Positions 17,361 through 25,289 of a stretch of 52,877 nucleotides of DNA are shown piece after piece. Source of the stretch: Clostridiaceae bacterium (GTDB taxonomy: Bacteria > Bacillota > Clostridia > Lachnospirales > Lachnospiraceae); NCBI GenBank assembly GCA_902362865.1, contig CABIYE010000021.1, positions 1 to 52,877 of the forward strand, read 5' to 3'. The notes below the pieces were generated by a model. It searched no databases. It saw nothing but the letters and a program-made list of their open reading frames with translations, and was not told where the DNA came from. Within the stretch, counting starts at the first letter, position 1. Every line of letters starts with the position of its first letter. The translations under genes and the position numbers were made by a program.

Positions 17361-18635
17361 CTAAGCACGGTGACCACCTATTTGTTCATTGCGTTCTCGA
17401 TAAGTAGAACACTCTAGCAGGTTAGATCCACGCATGATCGCATTCTTTCCATAACGCTGCTTTACATTCAATACTGCTTCCTGTAAATGCCGTTCTTTAT
17501 CGGTCTGTTTTGGATCATCAAACAGGCTGTACTGCACATAATTTTCAGGAGCAACCCTGTTCGCACACACCTCGATTCTTCGAATTCCGGTATATCTGTC
17601 CGCAATCCTGAGATATAAATCTTCCACTGCATCCATGATTTTTTTTGAACTGTTACTTCCTCTTTCGAGTTTTACGGTTCCTTTGGATGCCTCATGCTCA
17701 TACCTGTGGTCATATGCGATCCATAAGGTGAGAGAGCTTGTCACCAGTCCTTTTTCAAACAGATCCAGGGCCAGGTTGTCTGTCATTTCCCTTACGATTA
17801 CAAGTGCTTCTTCAAAAGAATAATTTCGCATCAGCACCTGACCATTTGAAAGGCTGTGTTCCTCCGAATGATAGTTCTTGATGTCACTCATCCGGCATGT
17901 TTCATAGCCCCATGCATGATCAATCAACAGCTCTGCATCAATCCCAAACATCTTATACAGCCAGTCTTCGGATCTTAAAGAAGCCATTGCGATATCGCCC
18001 ATCGTATGAATCCCGTAACCGGCCAGTTTTTTTTCAGTCCGGGATCCAATCCTCCAGAAGTCACTTAATGGTTTATGATCCCATAGCTGCTCTCTGTAAG
18101 AGAATTCATCCAGGATTCCAATATGGTCATCCACATGCTTTGCTACGATATCCATTGCGATCTTAGCAAGATACAGATTGGTTCCCACACCAGCGGTTGC
18201 AGTGATACCTGTTTCCTCCATAACCTCCTGCATAAGCTTTACCGCCATTTCTTTTGCAGTGAGATGATAAAGCTGCAGATAGTTTGTCACATCAATAAAA
18301 CACTCATCGACACTGTACACATGGATATCTTCTTTTGAGACGTACCGCAGATAGATTCCATAGATCTTTGCAGAATAATCCATATACAGCTGCATCCTTG
18401 GCATGGCTGTGATGTACTTTACACAATCCGGTATCTCATGGATCCGGCACCGGTTCTTGATGCCAAGAGACTTCATAGCCGGAGTGATTGCCAGGCAGAT
18501 TGTTGACTTTGATCTGGTCGGATCTGCAACCACCAGGTTTGCTTTAAACGGATCCAGTCCACGTTCTACGCATTCTACAGAAGCATAAAAAGACTTCAGA
18601 TCAATACAGATAATAGAAGTCTGATCCTGACTCAC
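17361..18635 (-). CDS. Y-family translesion DNA polymerase (UmuC/DinB-like)
   Basis: An error-prone polymerase that copies damaged DNA. 424 aa. The palm has catalytic carboxylates in ICIDLKSFYASVEC (about 9-22) and SVDECFID (about 105-112); a fingers region, HhH-type thumb (WRIGSRTEKKLAGYGIHTMGDIA) and little-finger domain follow. Two in-frame GTG codons lie near the start; I choose 18635, because GGGAGG is 9 nt away, while GTG at 18644 would touch it. Expression is probably from the sigma-A promoter at 18816-18844, which contains a repressor operator. Confidence 0.93.
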   Translation of the reverse strand: MSQDQTSIICIDLKSFYASVECVERGLDPFKANLVVADPTRSKSTICLAITPAMKSLGIKNRCRIHEIPDCVKYITAMPRMQLYMDYSAKIYGIYLRYVSKEDIHVYSVDECFIDVTNYLQLYHLTAKEMAVKLMQEVMEETGITATAGVGTNLYLAKIAMDIVAKHVDDHIGILDEFSYREQLWDHKPLSDFWRIGSRTEKKLAGYGIHTMGDIAMASLRSEDWLYKMFGIDAELLIDHAWGYETCRMSDIKNYHSEEHSLSNGQVLMRNYSFEEALVIVREMTDNLALDLFEKGLVTSSLTLWIAYDHRYEHEASKGTVKLERGSNSSKKIMDAVEDLYLRIADRYTGIRRIEVCANRVAPENYVQYSLFDDPKQTDKERHLQEAVLNVKQRYGKNAIMRGSNLLECSTYRERNEQIGGHRA

Positions 18636-18753
18636 TTTTGTCACCTCCCATACGTCTTTCCTCTTTTTGTAACATGTATCCCATTTTGACTGTCAATGAC
18701 TGTGCATCCTTCCTGTTTTCTTTAAAATACAGGAAATTCATTTCACATATTCA

Positions 18754-18782
18754 TTGACAAAGGAGGAAATATTGTGTATCTT
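18754..18782 (+). promoter_or_regulatory. Probable promoter of the XRE repressor operon
   Basis: TTGACA, 17 nt, TATCTT on the plus strand. Operator copy 18786-18800 covers the expected transcription start, which fits autorepression. The -10 is imperfect. Confidence 0.5.
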
Positions 18783-18815
18783 ATAGGAAAGATGTTTCCC
18801 TTATCTGTGATTCAC

Positions 18816-18844
18816 ATTATAGGAGAGATATTTCCCTTTGTCAA
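18816..18844 (-). promoter_or_regulatory. Perfect sigma-A promoter of the polymerase/YolD operon
   Basis: Minus strand TTGACA, 17 nt, TATAAT followed by GTG. The spacer is filled by operator copy GGAGAGATATTTCCC (18822-18836), so bound repressor would block RNA polymerase. Confidence 0.85.
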
Positions 18845-18937
18845 GATTAATTTTTATTTTTTGGGAGACACATTTCCCGTTTTGCCTTGAAGCGGCTAAT
18901 GAAACTTATAAGACAAGGTTTAGAAAGAGGTATGTTT

Positions 18938-19357
18938 ATGACATTCGGTGAAAAAGTAAGATCATTAAGAAAAGAAAAAAAGATGAGTCAGCAGGAACTG
19001 GCCAGTATGGTTGGTGTTTCATATAGGACCATTCGATCCTGGGAAGTAGAAGGACGTTTTCCAAAACAAAATGTTCTGTATCAGAAACTGGCAGATGCAT
19101 TACAGTGTGATGTTTCTTATCTCATGAGTGAAGATGAAGCTTTTATCACAGAAGCATCCGAACAGTTTGGTAACCGTGGTGCCAGACAGGCTCAGCAGAT
19201 TCTGGAACAGGCTGCAGCTATGTTTGCCGGTGGATCACTGACAGACGAAGATAAAATAGCTTTTATGGATGAGATTCAGAGCCTTTATCTGGATTCCAAA
19301 AGACGTGCAAAGAAATTTACACCGAAAAAATATCTGAAAAACCAAGAGGAAAAATAA
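18938..19357 (+). CDS. XRE-family repressor (ImmR-like)
   Basis: 139 aa with a Cro/CI helix-turn-helix at about 4-60 (FGEKVRSLRKEKKMSQQELASMVGVS…RTIRSWE) and a C-terminal region of unknown fold. Start ATG at 18938 follows AGAGG by 7 nt; ATG two codons upstream is also possible. It is followed by an ImmA-type protease gene, the pairing known from ICEBs1, where ImmA cleaves ImmR to relieve repression. Divergent from the Y-family polymerase with operators between, so it probably represses that operon. Confidence 0.88.
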   Translation: MTFGEKVRSLRKEKKMSQQELASMVGVSYRTIRSWEVEGRFPKQNVLYQKLADALQCDVSYLMSEDEAFITEASEQFGNRGARQAQQILEQAAAMFAGGSLTDEDKIAFMDEIQSLYLDSKRRAKKFTPKKYLKNQEEK

Positions 19358-19449
19358 TAGAAGGCGGAATTATTGTACACCTAATCTGTTACCTTATAGT
19401 TACAAGGATATTTCTGCCCTTTTTATTTTTTACTTTTGAGGTGATTTAT

Positions 19450-19965
19450 TTGAGAAACACTTACATATATACAGAAACAAAGAAATTAATCAAGAAATAT
19501 GGCACCAGGGATCCCTTTGAGATCATGAATCAGATGAACATTGTTGTTGGGGAAACTTCAAGATATAAAACACTGAAAGGCTATTGCTTCATGAGCTGTA
19601 AGACAATCTATGTCATGATCAGTAGTTTCCTTTCAGAAGAAGAAAAGATGATTGTTGCCGCTCATGAATTAGGACATATCATCCTGCATCGTTCCCAGCT
19701 GAAAATGGCTCCAATGCAAGATGATACACTCTACAATATGACGGATAATACAGAATATCAGGCCAATCTGTTTGCTGCCGATCTACTGATTGATGATGAG
19801 GAGATCGAAGATATGGTTCAGAACGAAGACTTGGATTATTTCGGACTCTGCAGCTCTTTGAATGCAACTCCGGAACTCATGAGCTTTAAACTATACAGCC
19901 TGACAAAACGAGGCCAGGCTTATCATATGCCGATGGAGATACAGAGTAATTTTCTGGCGAAATAA
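19450..19965 (+). CDS. ImmA/IrrE-family metallopeptidase
   Basis: 171 aa with the zinc-protease motif HELGH at about residues 73-77 and a downstream Glu-rich helix (NTEYQANLFAADLLI) that supplies the third ligand, as in IrrE/ImmA. The start is TTG at 19450, with GAGGTG 6 nt upstream; the frame is open to a GTG at 19441 that overlaps the ribosome site. Its likely substrate is the XRE repressor encoded 92 nt upstream. Known from the family: site-specific cleavage of the repressor after DNA damage or other signals. The specific target here is inference. Confidence 0.88.
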   Translation: MRNTYIYTETKKLIKKYGTRDPFEIMNQMNIVVGETSRYKTLKGYCFMSCKTIYVMISSFLSEEEKMIVAAHELGHIILHRSQLKMAPMQDDTLYNMTDNTEYQANLFAADLLIDDEEIEDMVQNEDLDYFGLCSSLNATPELMSFKLYSLTKRGQAYHMPMEIQSNFLAK

Positions 19966-20030
19966 TATAAGGATACGCTTATTCTACAATAGAAAAATAT
20001 AGATTTATCTCACTGAAAGGGGGATTATTT

Positions 20031-20681
20031 ATGTCAAAACATCATATGGAAAAGATAATCTGCCCTTCCTGTCATCATGATGGAGATTTTGAAGTCTGGG
20101 ACAGCATTAATACTGTCCTGGATCCTGAAATGAAGGAGAAGGTACTTAATCAGTCTATTTTCCTTTATACCTGCCCGAACTGTGGAGAGACCTTCCGTTT
20201 AAACTACCCTATACTCTATCACCAGATGGAAGATCTTGTCATGATTTATCTGGTTCCTGAATCAGAAGTAGAGAAAACATATGAAATATTTTATGAAAAA
20301 AATGCTTTGGCTGATTTTCATACCGAAAAGTACTTAAACCGGATTGTGACATCAGCAAATCAGCTCGTTGAAAAGATCCAGATCTTTGATGCTGGTAAGG
20401 ATGACAGGATAATGGAACTTGTTAAATTGCTTGCGACAGATTCTATTCTCAAAAATGATCCTGATAAAGAATTTGATGAACTGCGCTTTGCTGTCGATGA
20501 CGATGGAACTAATATTCTTGTAATCATTAATAAGGGTGAGATCACTGGTGCAGTTGACATTGACAATATGTATGAATTTGCTTCTTCACACTGCGATGAT
20601 TTCAAGGATCTTCGAGATGATGAGGACATTGTTATCAATCGGGAGTGGATCCTTAACAAACTTTCTGAAGAAAAAAATTAA
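20031..20681 (+). CDS. CpXC domain protein
   Basis: 216 aa. Two zinc knuckles, CPSC (about 11-14) and CPNC (about 49-52), form the CpXC domain; the C-terminal half is acidic and likely alpha/beta. No function is established for the family. AAGGGGG precedes ATG. It is the last gene of the XRE-ImmA block and is followed by a strong terminator. Confidence 0.8.
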   Translation: MSKHHMEKIICPSCHHDGDFEVWDSINTVLDPEMKEKVLNQSIFLYTCPNCGETFRLNYPILYHQMEDLVMIYLVPESEVEKTYEIFYEKNALADFHTEKYLNRIVTSANQLVEKIQIFDAGKDDRIMELVKLLATDSILKNDPDKEFDELRFAVDDDGTNILVIINKGEITGAVDIDNMYEFASSHCDDFKDLRDDEDIVINREWILNKLSEEKN

Positions 20682-20720
20682 TAATATATTTGGTGGCTAC
20701 ACCCCCAAGCCCCTGTGGAA

Positions 20721-20768
20721 TCAATAACGCCGGTACTGGATATCAAAATCCCGCACCGGCGTTATTGA
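20721..20768. terminator. Bidirectional terminator
   Basis: TCAATAACGCCGGT and ACCGGCGTTATTGA form a perfect 14-bp stem with a 20-nt loop. It separates the plus-strand CpXC gene from the minus-strand alkyltransferase-like gene, which converge on it. Confidence 0.85.
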
Positions 20769-20836
20769 TTGTAATTATCTTACTTTGATATAATCATAAA
20801 CTGTCAGCTCTGCAAACTGAAGTTTGACATTATCTA

Positions 20837-21313
20837 TTACAATGTAAATAATGCTTTTTCGTAGTCCTTAACATAATACTTAATATTAGTTCTTCCTTTT
20901 TGTACTACAGTATGTCCCTCATTTTCAAGCATTTCCTTTTGTGCCTCAATTCCTCCGGGATACTTTGCATTTAATTCTCCATTTGCTTTTAATGTTCTCC
21001 AATAAGGGGTTTTATCCTCTGCACGCTGATAACTCGCCCATGCAACTATTGAAACAAAAATTCCGGCTGTGATTGGCTCTGTAAAATCAGCACCGCTTTG
21101 TTTAGCAAAGTAATCTCTTATTGTACCTACAGTAAGCAATTTACCACAAGGCACAAGTCGCATTACTTTGTCATAGTCAATAGGTGGGGCAAAGTACATT
21201 TTATCTCCACCATATTTTTCAATGCTTTTTTCATCTGTTATTATTTGGACTTTAGGCATATCCTTGCTATCCATAAGCATAGCATTAAAATCTTTTTTAT
21301 CTTCATTTGCCAT
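20837..21313 (-). CDS. Alkyltransferase-like (MGMT DNA-binding domain) protein without catalytic Cys
   Basis: 158 aa. The C-terminal part matches the methylguanine-DNA methyltransferase fold: VPCGKLLTVGTIRDYFAK, then TPYWRTLKANGEL…GGIEAQKEMLENEGHTV. In active MGMT the motif is PCHRV; here it reads PYWRT, so the alkyl-acceptor Cys is Tyr. It may act like alkyltransferase-like proteins, which bind alkylated bases and recruit nucleotide excision repair. ATG at 21313 follows GGAGGTGATACTT, a good site; the frame opens 8 codons upstream. Fits the DNA-repair theme of the neighbourhood. Confidence 0.8.
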   Translation of the reverse strand: MANEDKKDFNAMLMDSKDMPKVQIITDEKSIEKYGGDKMYFAPPIDYDKVMRLVPCGKLLTVGTIRDYFAKQSGADFTEPITAGIFVSIVAWASYQRAEDKTPYWRTLKANGELNAKYPGGIEAQKEMLENEGHTVVQKGRTNIKYYVKDYEKALFTL

Positions 21314-21750
21314 AAGTATCACCTCCAAGCCAATCATATCTCAATAAATATACTCATGCAATGAGACGGTTTTAAAATTTCTCTCAAAAATTCATATTCG
21401 CCTCTCCGTTAAACACACCGGCTTACAGTTCCTTTCTTGTTCTGAAGTGATTGTATCAGAAAAATGTAGTGAAAAACAGATACGAATGATTACCTACTTA
21501 CATACGGAAAGCCATTTCTCTTTAGTTTGTGATGCTGTGGATAGCAAGTGATTTCCTTGGATTTCTTATTCAATAAAAGGTTCTTCTAGAATCATTTTAA
21601 TTTCATCATAAAAGAACCCCTTCAAGTACATTTTTTCAACACTAGTAATAATTGGAATTAACTATCCCGTATCTATTAATATAACCTATCTTGTTAAAAT
21701 ATTTGATACAATACTCAATATTTTCATTAAAGCTGATTTAAGCATTATTC
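21314..21750. other. 437-bp stretch without a recognised gene
   Basis: AT-rich sequence between the alkyltransferase-like and DUF3784 genes. On the minus strand around 21565-21660 an open frame reads …SVEKMYLKGFFYDEIKMILE… with no start or family match. It may be the end of a lost gene. No repeats or promoters of note are visible. Confidence 0.4.
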
Positions 21751-22065
21751 CTACTTTTTCCCACCATTGTTTATAAGCATCCAAAAAATCAAAAAAAACA
21801 TAGATATTACAAACAAACCACAAGAAATTGCAAAAAGTATATTCGATGGAAAAAATTCATTTAGAAGCAGTAAAAAAGTTGCTAAGGCACATATAATCAT
21901 ACAATATGAATATGCCCTACAAAGTTTATTTTTGTTATATTCTTTTTTTTTGTCCTCAGGAAGCATATTATATTCGGGTATAAACCAACTCCATTGACCT
22001 TTATATAATTTTGTGGCTATACTAATAAACAAAACTGTAATTAAAAAAAAGATTAATTTCCCCAT
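21751..22065 (-). CDS. DUF3784-like membrane protein
   Basis: 104 aa with three hydrophobic segments (about 1-20, 55-72, 78-98). The segment EYNMLPEDKKKEYNKNKLCR between the first two is typical of DUF3784 proteins of Firmicutes, whose role is unknown. Its ribosome binding site (GAGGAGAG) lies inside the 3' end of the AlkD remnant upstream. Confidence 0.72.
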   Translation of the reverse strand: MGKLIFFLITVLFISIATKLYKGQWSWFIPEYNMLPEDKKKEYNKNKLCRAYSYCMIICALATFLLLLNEFFPSNILFAISCGLFVISMFFLIFWMLINNGGKK

Positions 22066-22067
22066 TT

Positions 22068-22211
22068 TTAATATTCTCTCCTCGTATTTGGATTATCATT
22101 TTCTAACCATTCATCAATGGTCGGAAGTGCTTTTTCATATCCTGTATTTTTGCAAAATTCATCAAATGCCTTTGCTAATACTTCCTGAACTCTCCAATTA
22201 TCATCTTTCTT
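22068..22211 (-). pseudogene. Remnant of a DNA alkylation repair (AlkD-like) gene
   Basis: 47 codons reading KKDDNWRVQEVLAKAFDEFC… and …ALPTIDEWLENDNPNTRR match a HEAT-like repeat of AlkD-type 3-methyladenine glycosylases. The N-terminal two thirds and the C-terminus are absent. It is joined to the fragment at 22201-22257 in another frame, so a deletion has fused pieces of two genes. Confidence 0.65.
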
Positions 22212-22257
22212 GTCCTATAACTGAAAATGCTTCTAATTCACGAATTGTATATTTCAT
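22201..22257 (-). pseudogene. 5' fragment of an effector-binding (GyrI/AraC-type) gene
   Basis: 18 codons (MKYTIRELEAFSVIGQER, then stop) look like the start of a GyrI-like effector-binding protein. The start overlaps the end of the DUF3781 gene, so an operon DUF3781-GyrI-like-AlkD was probably present before deletion. Confidence 0.45.
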
Positions 22258-22520
22258 TTCTTTTCCCTATGTGCCGTAATAATCGTATAACTATAAGCAT
22301 TTACAGTTATGATACAGTTATCTATATTCACATACCAGTTCTTCCCACTTCTTGTGATTACAGCCTTTACAGAATCGATTTTAGCTTTACACCAGACGAC
22401 TACATCATCTGTATCTAAAAACAGATTTCTTTTAATGCGTTCTACGCCTAATTCTGTTGTGTGCAATTTATCCAAATTCTTTAGTAATTCATCATCTGCA
22501 TTCATTTTATAATTATCCAT
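22254..22520 (-). CDS. DUF3781 domain protein
   Basis: 88 aa; the block LDKLHTTELGVERIKRN followed by LDTDDVVVWCK…KNWYVNID…ITVNAYSYTIITAH is the whole DUF3781 domain. Function unknown; these genes commonly sit beside AraC/GyrI-like and repair genes. Complete, but its former downstream partners are decayed. Ribosome binding site is weak (GAAGAAAA). Confidence 0.75.
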   Translation of the reverse strand: MDNYKMNADDELLKNLDKLHTTELGVERIKRNLFLDTDDVVVWCKAKIDSVKAVITRSGKNWYVNIDNCIITVNAYSYTIITAHREKK

Positions 22521-22582
22521 TTTTCTTCATAAAATATCGATTTGCACTTCAAATCGTTTTCTTCATTCTATCACAGCATCTA

Positions 22583-22981
22583 TTATTCTGCCATCAATCT
22601 TTCGAACCAGGTATCCATGACAATAATAAACTGGCTTGCCCCTTTCCATTCTTGCAGCATTTCATCCAGAGTTTTGTGCTTCACATATTTCTGTACATAC
22701 ACCCAGGTGGCAACACTGCTGGCCTGAGAAATAATTCCTGCTATAATTTTACGCATAGTTTCTTCAAATTCCGCGATTTCTTCTTTTGGAACGATGTCAT
22801 AGAGATCTGGAATCTGAAAATCTTCCTTCTCACAATTTTCATCCACATCAATTAGATCTGCCGTCACTCTCTTTCTGGATTCCTCAGGTAATTTCAAATA
22901 TTGCCAGATCATTGAGACCACTTCGGACGGTGTGTCTTTTTTGATTGGTGGTAATTGTATAAAATCATTCTTTTCACTCAT
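22583..22981 (-). CDS. Hypothetical protein of the ICE, helical
   Basis: 132 aa, soluble, mostly alpha-helical, with the N-terminus MSEKNDFIQLPPIKKDTPSE and acidic centre (DLIDVDENCEKEDF). No recognised domain. Start at 22981: AGGAGG is 8 nt upstream, whereas two ATGs further up are poorly spaced. It is followed, with opposite-end spacing of 13 nt, by the membrane-protein gene upstream of it; both probably ride on the repA transcript. Confidence 0.6.
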   Translation of the reverse strand: MSEKNDFIQLPPIKKDTPSEVVSMIWQYLKLPEESRKRVTADLIDVDENCEKEDFQIPDLYDIVPKEEIAEFEETMRKIIAGIISQASSVATWVYVQKYVKHKTLDEMLQEWKGASQFIIVMDTWFERLMAE

Positions 22982-22994
22982 TTTCATATCCTCC

Positions 22995-23291
22995 TCAAGA
23001 TAAAATAAAGTCAATAATACATTCTCTTGTCATGTCCAGTACAGTATCTACAACCACTCCTGCAAACAGAATCAGATACAGAATAGTGCTCAGCACAAAC
23101 AGGAATGCAACCTGAACCCAGTCATGGTAACAGTATGCAGTCGCTATAATCAACAAAGTGAATATAAAACCAAGGATTCCCCTTACAACCGCATAAGTCT
23201 GTACTGTCATCTTCACTGCCAGGCCGATCACAAAAAGGATCAGCCATACCGGCAGTAATAATATCTTTCCAGCAAGTTTTAAAATAAACAT
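22995..23291 (-). CDS. Hypothetical membrane protein of the ICE
   Basis: 98 aa with about four hydrophobic stretches (about 6-24, 36-52, 58-76 and a shorter one); no charged catalytic motif and no recognised family. It starts 9 nt after the repA stop and is in the same orientation, so it is probably part of the replication operon. Role unknown. Confidence 0.6.
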   Translation of the reverse strand: MFILKLAGKILLLPVWLILFVIGLAVKMTVQTYAVVRGILGFIFTLLIIATAYCYHDWVQVAFLFVLSTILYLILFAGVVVDTVLDMTRECIIDFILS

Positions 23292-23300
23292 GTGTACCTC

Positions 23301-24299
23301 CTATCTTACCAGTCCTGGCATATCATGGTTCACCTCTGCCTGATAATATCCGTTCATCGTTGACGGTGCATTAAACAGGGCTGCTAACAAATATTTCTTG
23401 ATGTTCTTCACCTTTGTGGTGTTACCACTCATACAGTGTAAGACATACTCGATATGTGAATAGGTCAGCATCAGAAATTTTTTCTTCACCAGTGATGCCG
23501 GATACCAGTTGCTGGCAATCAAGATCTTGTCATTTTTACACATCACAGTCTCTACAATCAGGTTCACGATTTCATCTACCTGTCGCATATCGTCATGATG
23601 GGTTACTTCCAGTGATTCATAATCAATGGTCTCTTTGACAAGGTTTTCATAAGCCTGATAATCCTCAGAGCGATTATCGCTATCAAATCTTTTCTCATCC
23701 ACAGATATGATAGGATTAGATTTATTATCATTCATTTCAGTATCACTAAGATTAGTATTATTAGGGTTTGAAATGTAAACTTCTTGAAGTTTGTTTTCGG
23801 GACTTCTAGAAGTTTGATTTTGGGACTTCATGAAGTTTGAATTGTAAACTTCTGTAGATTCCTCATTTTCCACAGAAGTTTGTTTTTTAAACTTCTCTAA
23901 TTCCTCTCCAAATTTTTTCTCATCTGTTTTCTCAAGCATAAAGGTTTTCACGTAGATGACGTTCACCTTTCCAAATCCCTGTCTGCGTTTTTCAATCAAA
24001 CCAATTCCGGTTTCATCATCCAGTTCTCTCATGGATTTGATGGCTTTATTTCTGCCACAGTTCAGTAATTCCATGATATCTTCGATGGAAAAATAGATAT
24101 ATGCTCTGTTTTTGTCATCAAACCACTGATTCTTGATGGAAAGAGACATTCGATCCAACATCAGTCCATATAAAATTTTAGCATCGCTCGATAAATCTTT
24201 AAAATAACTGTCTGTAAATAATGCTTTTGGTATGCGGTAGAAGCTGAACTGATCAGCTTCGGTACCGTAAAAATAATTAAATGTCATTTTTTTCTCCAT
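23301..24299 (-). CDS. repA: RepA_N-type replication initiator
   Basis: 332 aa. The N-terminal RepA_N domain (about 5-95: FSFYRIPKALFTDSYFKDLSSDAKILYGLMLDR…YFSIEDIMELLNCGRNKAIKSMREL) is a winged-helix initiator of theta-replicating plasmids and ICEs. A Ser/Asn-rich linker (about 136-200) and a C-terminal domain (about 235-332, DUF6017-like) follow. AAAGGAGG lies 6 nt before ATG. The linker DNA contains 23-bp iterons (23777-23900), as expected if the origin lies inside the gene. It suggests the excised circle can replicate. Confidence 0.92.
   Translation of the reverse strand: MEKKMTFNYFYGTEADQFSFYRIPKALFTDSYFKDLSSDAKILYGLMLDRMSLSIKNQWFDDKNRAYIYFSIEDIMELLNCGRNKAIKSMRELDDETGIGLIEKRRQGFGKVNVIYVKTFMLEKTDEKKFGEELEKFKKQTSVENEESTEVYNSNFMKSQNQTSRSPENKLQEVYISNPNNTNLSDTEMNDNKSNPIISVDEKRFDSDNRSEDYQAYENLVKETIDYESLEVTHHDDMRQVDEIVNLIVETVMCKNDKILIASNWYPASLVKKKFLMLTYSHIEYVLHCMSGNTTKVKNIKKYLLAALFNAPSTMNGYYQAEVNHDMPGLVR
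23777..23900. repeat. 23-bp iterons inside repA: candidate replication origin
   Basis: ACTTC starts at 23779, 23802, 23825 and 23848, a period of exactly 23 bp. The first three contain palindromes ACTTC-NN-GAAGT followed by TTGNTTT; the fourth is degenerate. Further half-sites GAAGTTTG and AACTTCT lie at 23875-23896. Because 23 is not a multiple of 3, the encoded peptide is not repeated, so selection is on the DNA. RepA_N plasmids such as pAD1 carry origin repeats in the rep gene. Confidence 0.75.
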
Positions 24300-24319
24300 A
24301 GTTTCCTCCTTTCATTTTT

Positions 24320-24367
24320 TGCTAAGAAGTCCTCTTTTTAAACTTCTTTGACTTTATTTTCTTAGCA
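24320..24367. repeat. Inverted repeat in the repA leader
   Basis: TGCTAAGAA and TTCTTAGCA (9 bp) 48 nt apart end to end, between the second parB and repA. Inside are further AACTTCTTTG and AGAAGT sequences like those of the repA iterons, so RepA might bind here too. On the minus strand no U-run follows. Confidence 0.45.
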
Positions 24368-24377
24368 TTTTCTATCC

Positions 24378-25289
24378 TTAACAGGACTGTTCCTGCATCC
24401 ATTTTTCTAATAATGATTCAATCACCAGCTCCATATCTTTGGCTGTATAATCATCCGGAAAGTACTTTGTCAGTTTCTTTTCTGAGAAAGTAAGAGACCG
24501 GGATACTTTCTTTGCCATCACACAGTTATTGAAAATTGATAACATCTGGATCTGATTGATTGGTCCATCATTCAGCTGATTTCTGAGTGCTGCAATCTGT
24601 TTTGGTTTGATAAATCCTGTGTCGCAGATATATTCGTAAATCCATCCCTGTACTTCCTTATCGATGTAAGAGATATCTACAGCAACCGTGAATTGAAGCT
24701 TTTTGTTATCTACCAGATCAAGAAGTTCAGGAATCAATTCTGTCAGGCGAATGTAACGCTGAATCTGTTTAGAACTTTCTCCAACTTGCTCTGCTAATAC
24801 ATCCCTAGATACAGTTCCTATTAAATTCTGGTCATTTTGGCCAGAATTACTTTTTGGTCTTCCTGCTTGTCTTTTCATAGCTGCTAATTTCATCTTATAA
24901 GCAAAAGCTTTCTCACTCGGCAACAGTTCCTCTCGCTGAATGTTAGCGTCCACCATCGCCACAATGGCATCATCATCCGATAATTCTCTTACGATTGCCG
25001 GAATAGTCGTAAGTCCTGCAAGCTGTGCTGCATGCATTCTTCTGTGACCGGATACCATTTCATATTCTTCATTTTCATCCATGCGAAGCAGTACCGGAGT
25101 CAGTACTCCATTGATCTTTACACTTTCAACCAGATCCTGCATCTTTTCATCATCCAGCACCTTGAACGGATGATTCTTAAACGGATGGATCTTACTAATT
25201 TCTATCTCCATTGCTGACTCTTCATTTACCACACCAAGCAGTTCATCAATACTTGCCAGTTTAATCTTTTCGCCACTTCTATTTTTCAT
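24378..25289 (-). CDS. parB: ParB/RepB-family partition protein (second copy)
   Basis: 303 aa. ParB N-domain at about 30-120 (ISKIHPFKNHPFKVLDDE, then SGHRRMHAAQLAGLTTIPAIV) and a KorB-like HTH (about 150-185, DVLAEQVGESSKQIQRYIRLTELIPELLD). Its start overlaps the parA stop by 11 nt, with AGGAGG 8 nt upstream. It and the ParB at 26079 share the same architecture, yet differ enough to be diverged paralogues rather than a recent duplication. Confidence 0.9.
   Translation of the reverse strand: MKNRSGEKIKLASIDELLGVVNEESAMEIEISKIHPFKNHPFKVLDDEKMQDLVESVKINGVLTPVLLRMDENEEYEMVSGHRRMHAAQLAGLTTIPAIVRELSDDDAIVAMVDANIQREELLPSEKAFAYKMKLAAMKRQAGRPKSNSGQNDQNLIGTVSRDVLAEQVGESSKQIQRYIRLTELIPELLDLVDNKKLQFTVAVDISYIDKEVQGWIYEYICDTGFIKPKQIAALRNQLNDGPINQIQMLSIFNNCVMAKKVSRSLTFSEKKLTKYFPDDYTAKDMELVIESLLEKWMQEQSC

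Larger units (their letters stand above)
18732..18878. promoter_or_regulatory. Four palindromic operators between repressor and polymerase genes
   Basis: Copies of GGARA-N4-TTTCC: 18732-18746 (last base diverged), 18786-18800, 18822-18836 and 18864-18878. Arms GGAAA/TTTCC are inverted repeats. The sites straddle the promoters in both directions, as expected for a repressor that controls the polymerase and itself. The binding protein is most likely the XRE regulator at 18938. Confidence 0.75.

Noticed and set aside
18774..18890. 38-codon plus-strand ORF (GTG with AAAGGAGG 7 nt upstream) covering the operators; its peptide repeats IGKMFPL, IGEIFPF, LGDTFPV.
   Set aside because: The ribosome-like site lies in the spacer of the putative promoter, so it would not be in the transcript, and the peptide repeat is simply the operators read in frame (spaced 36 and 42 bp).
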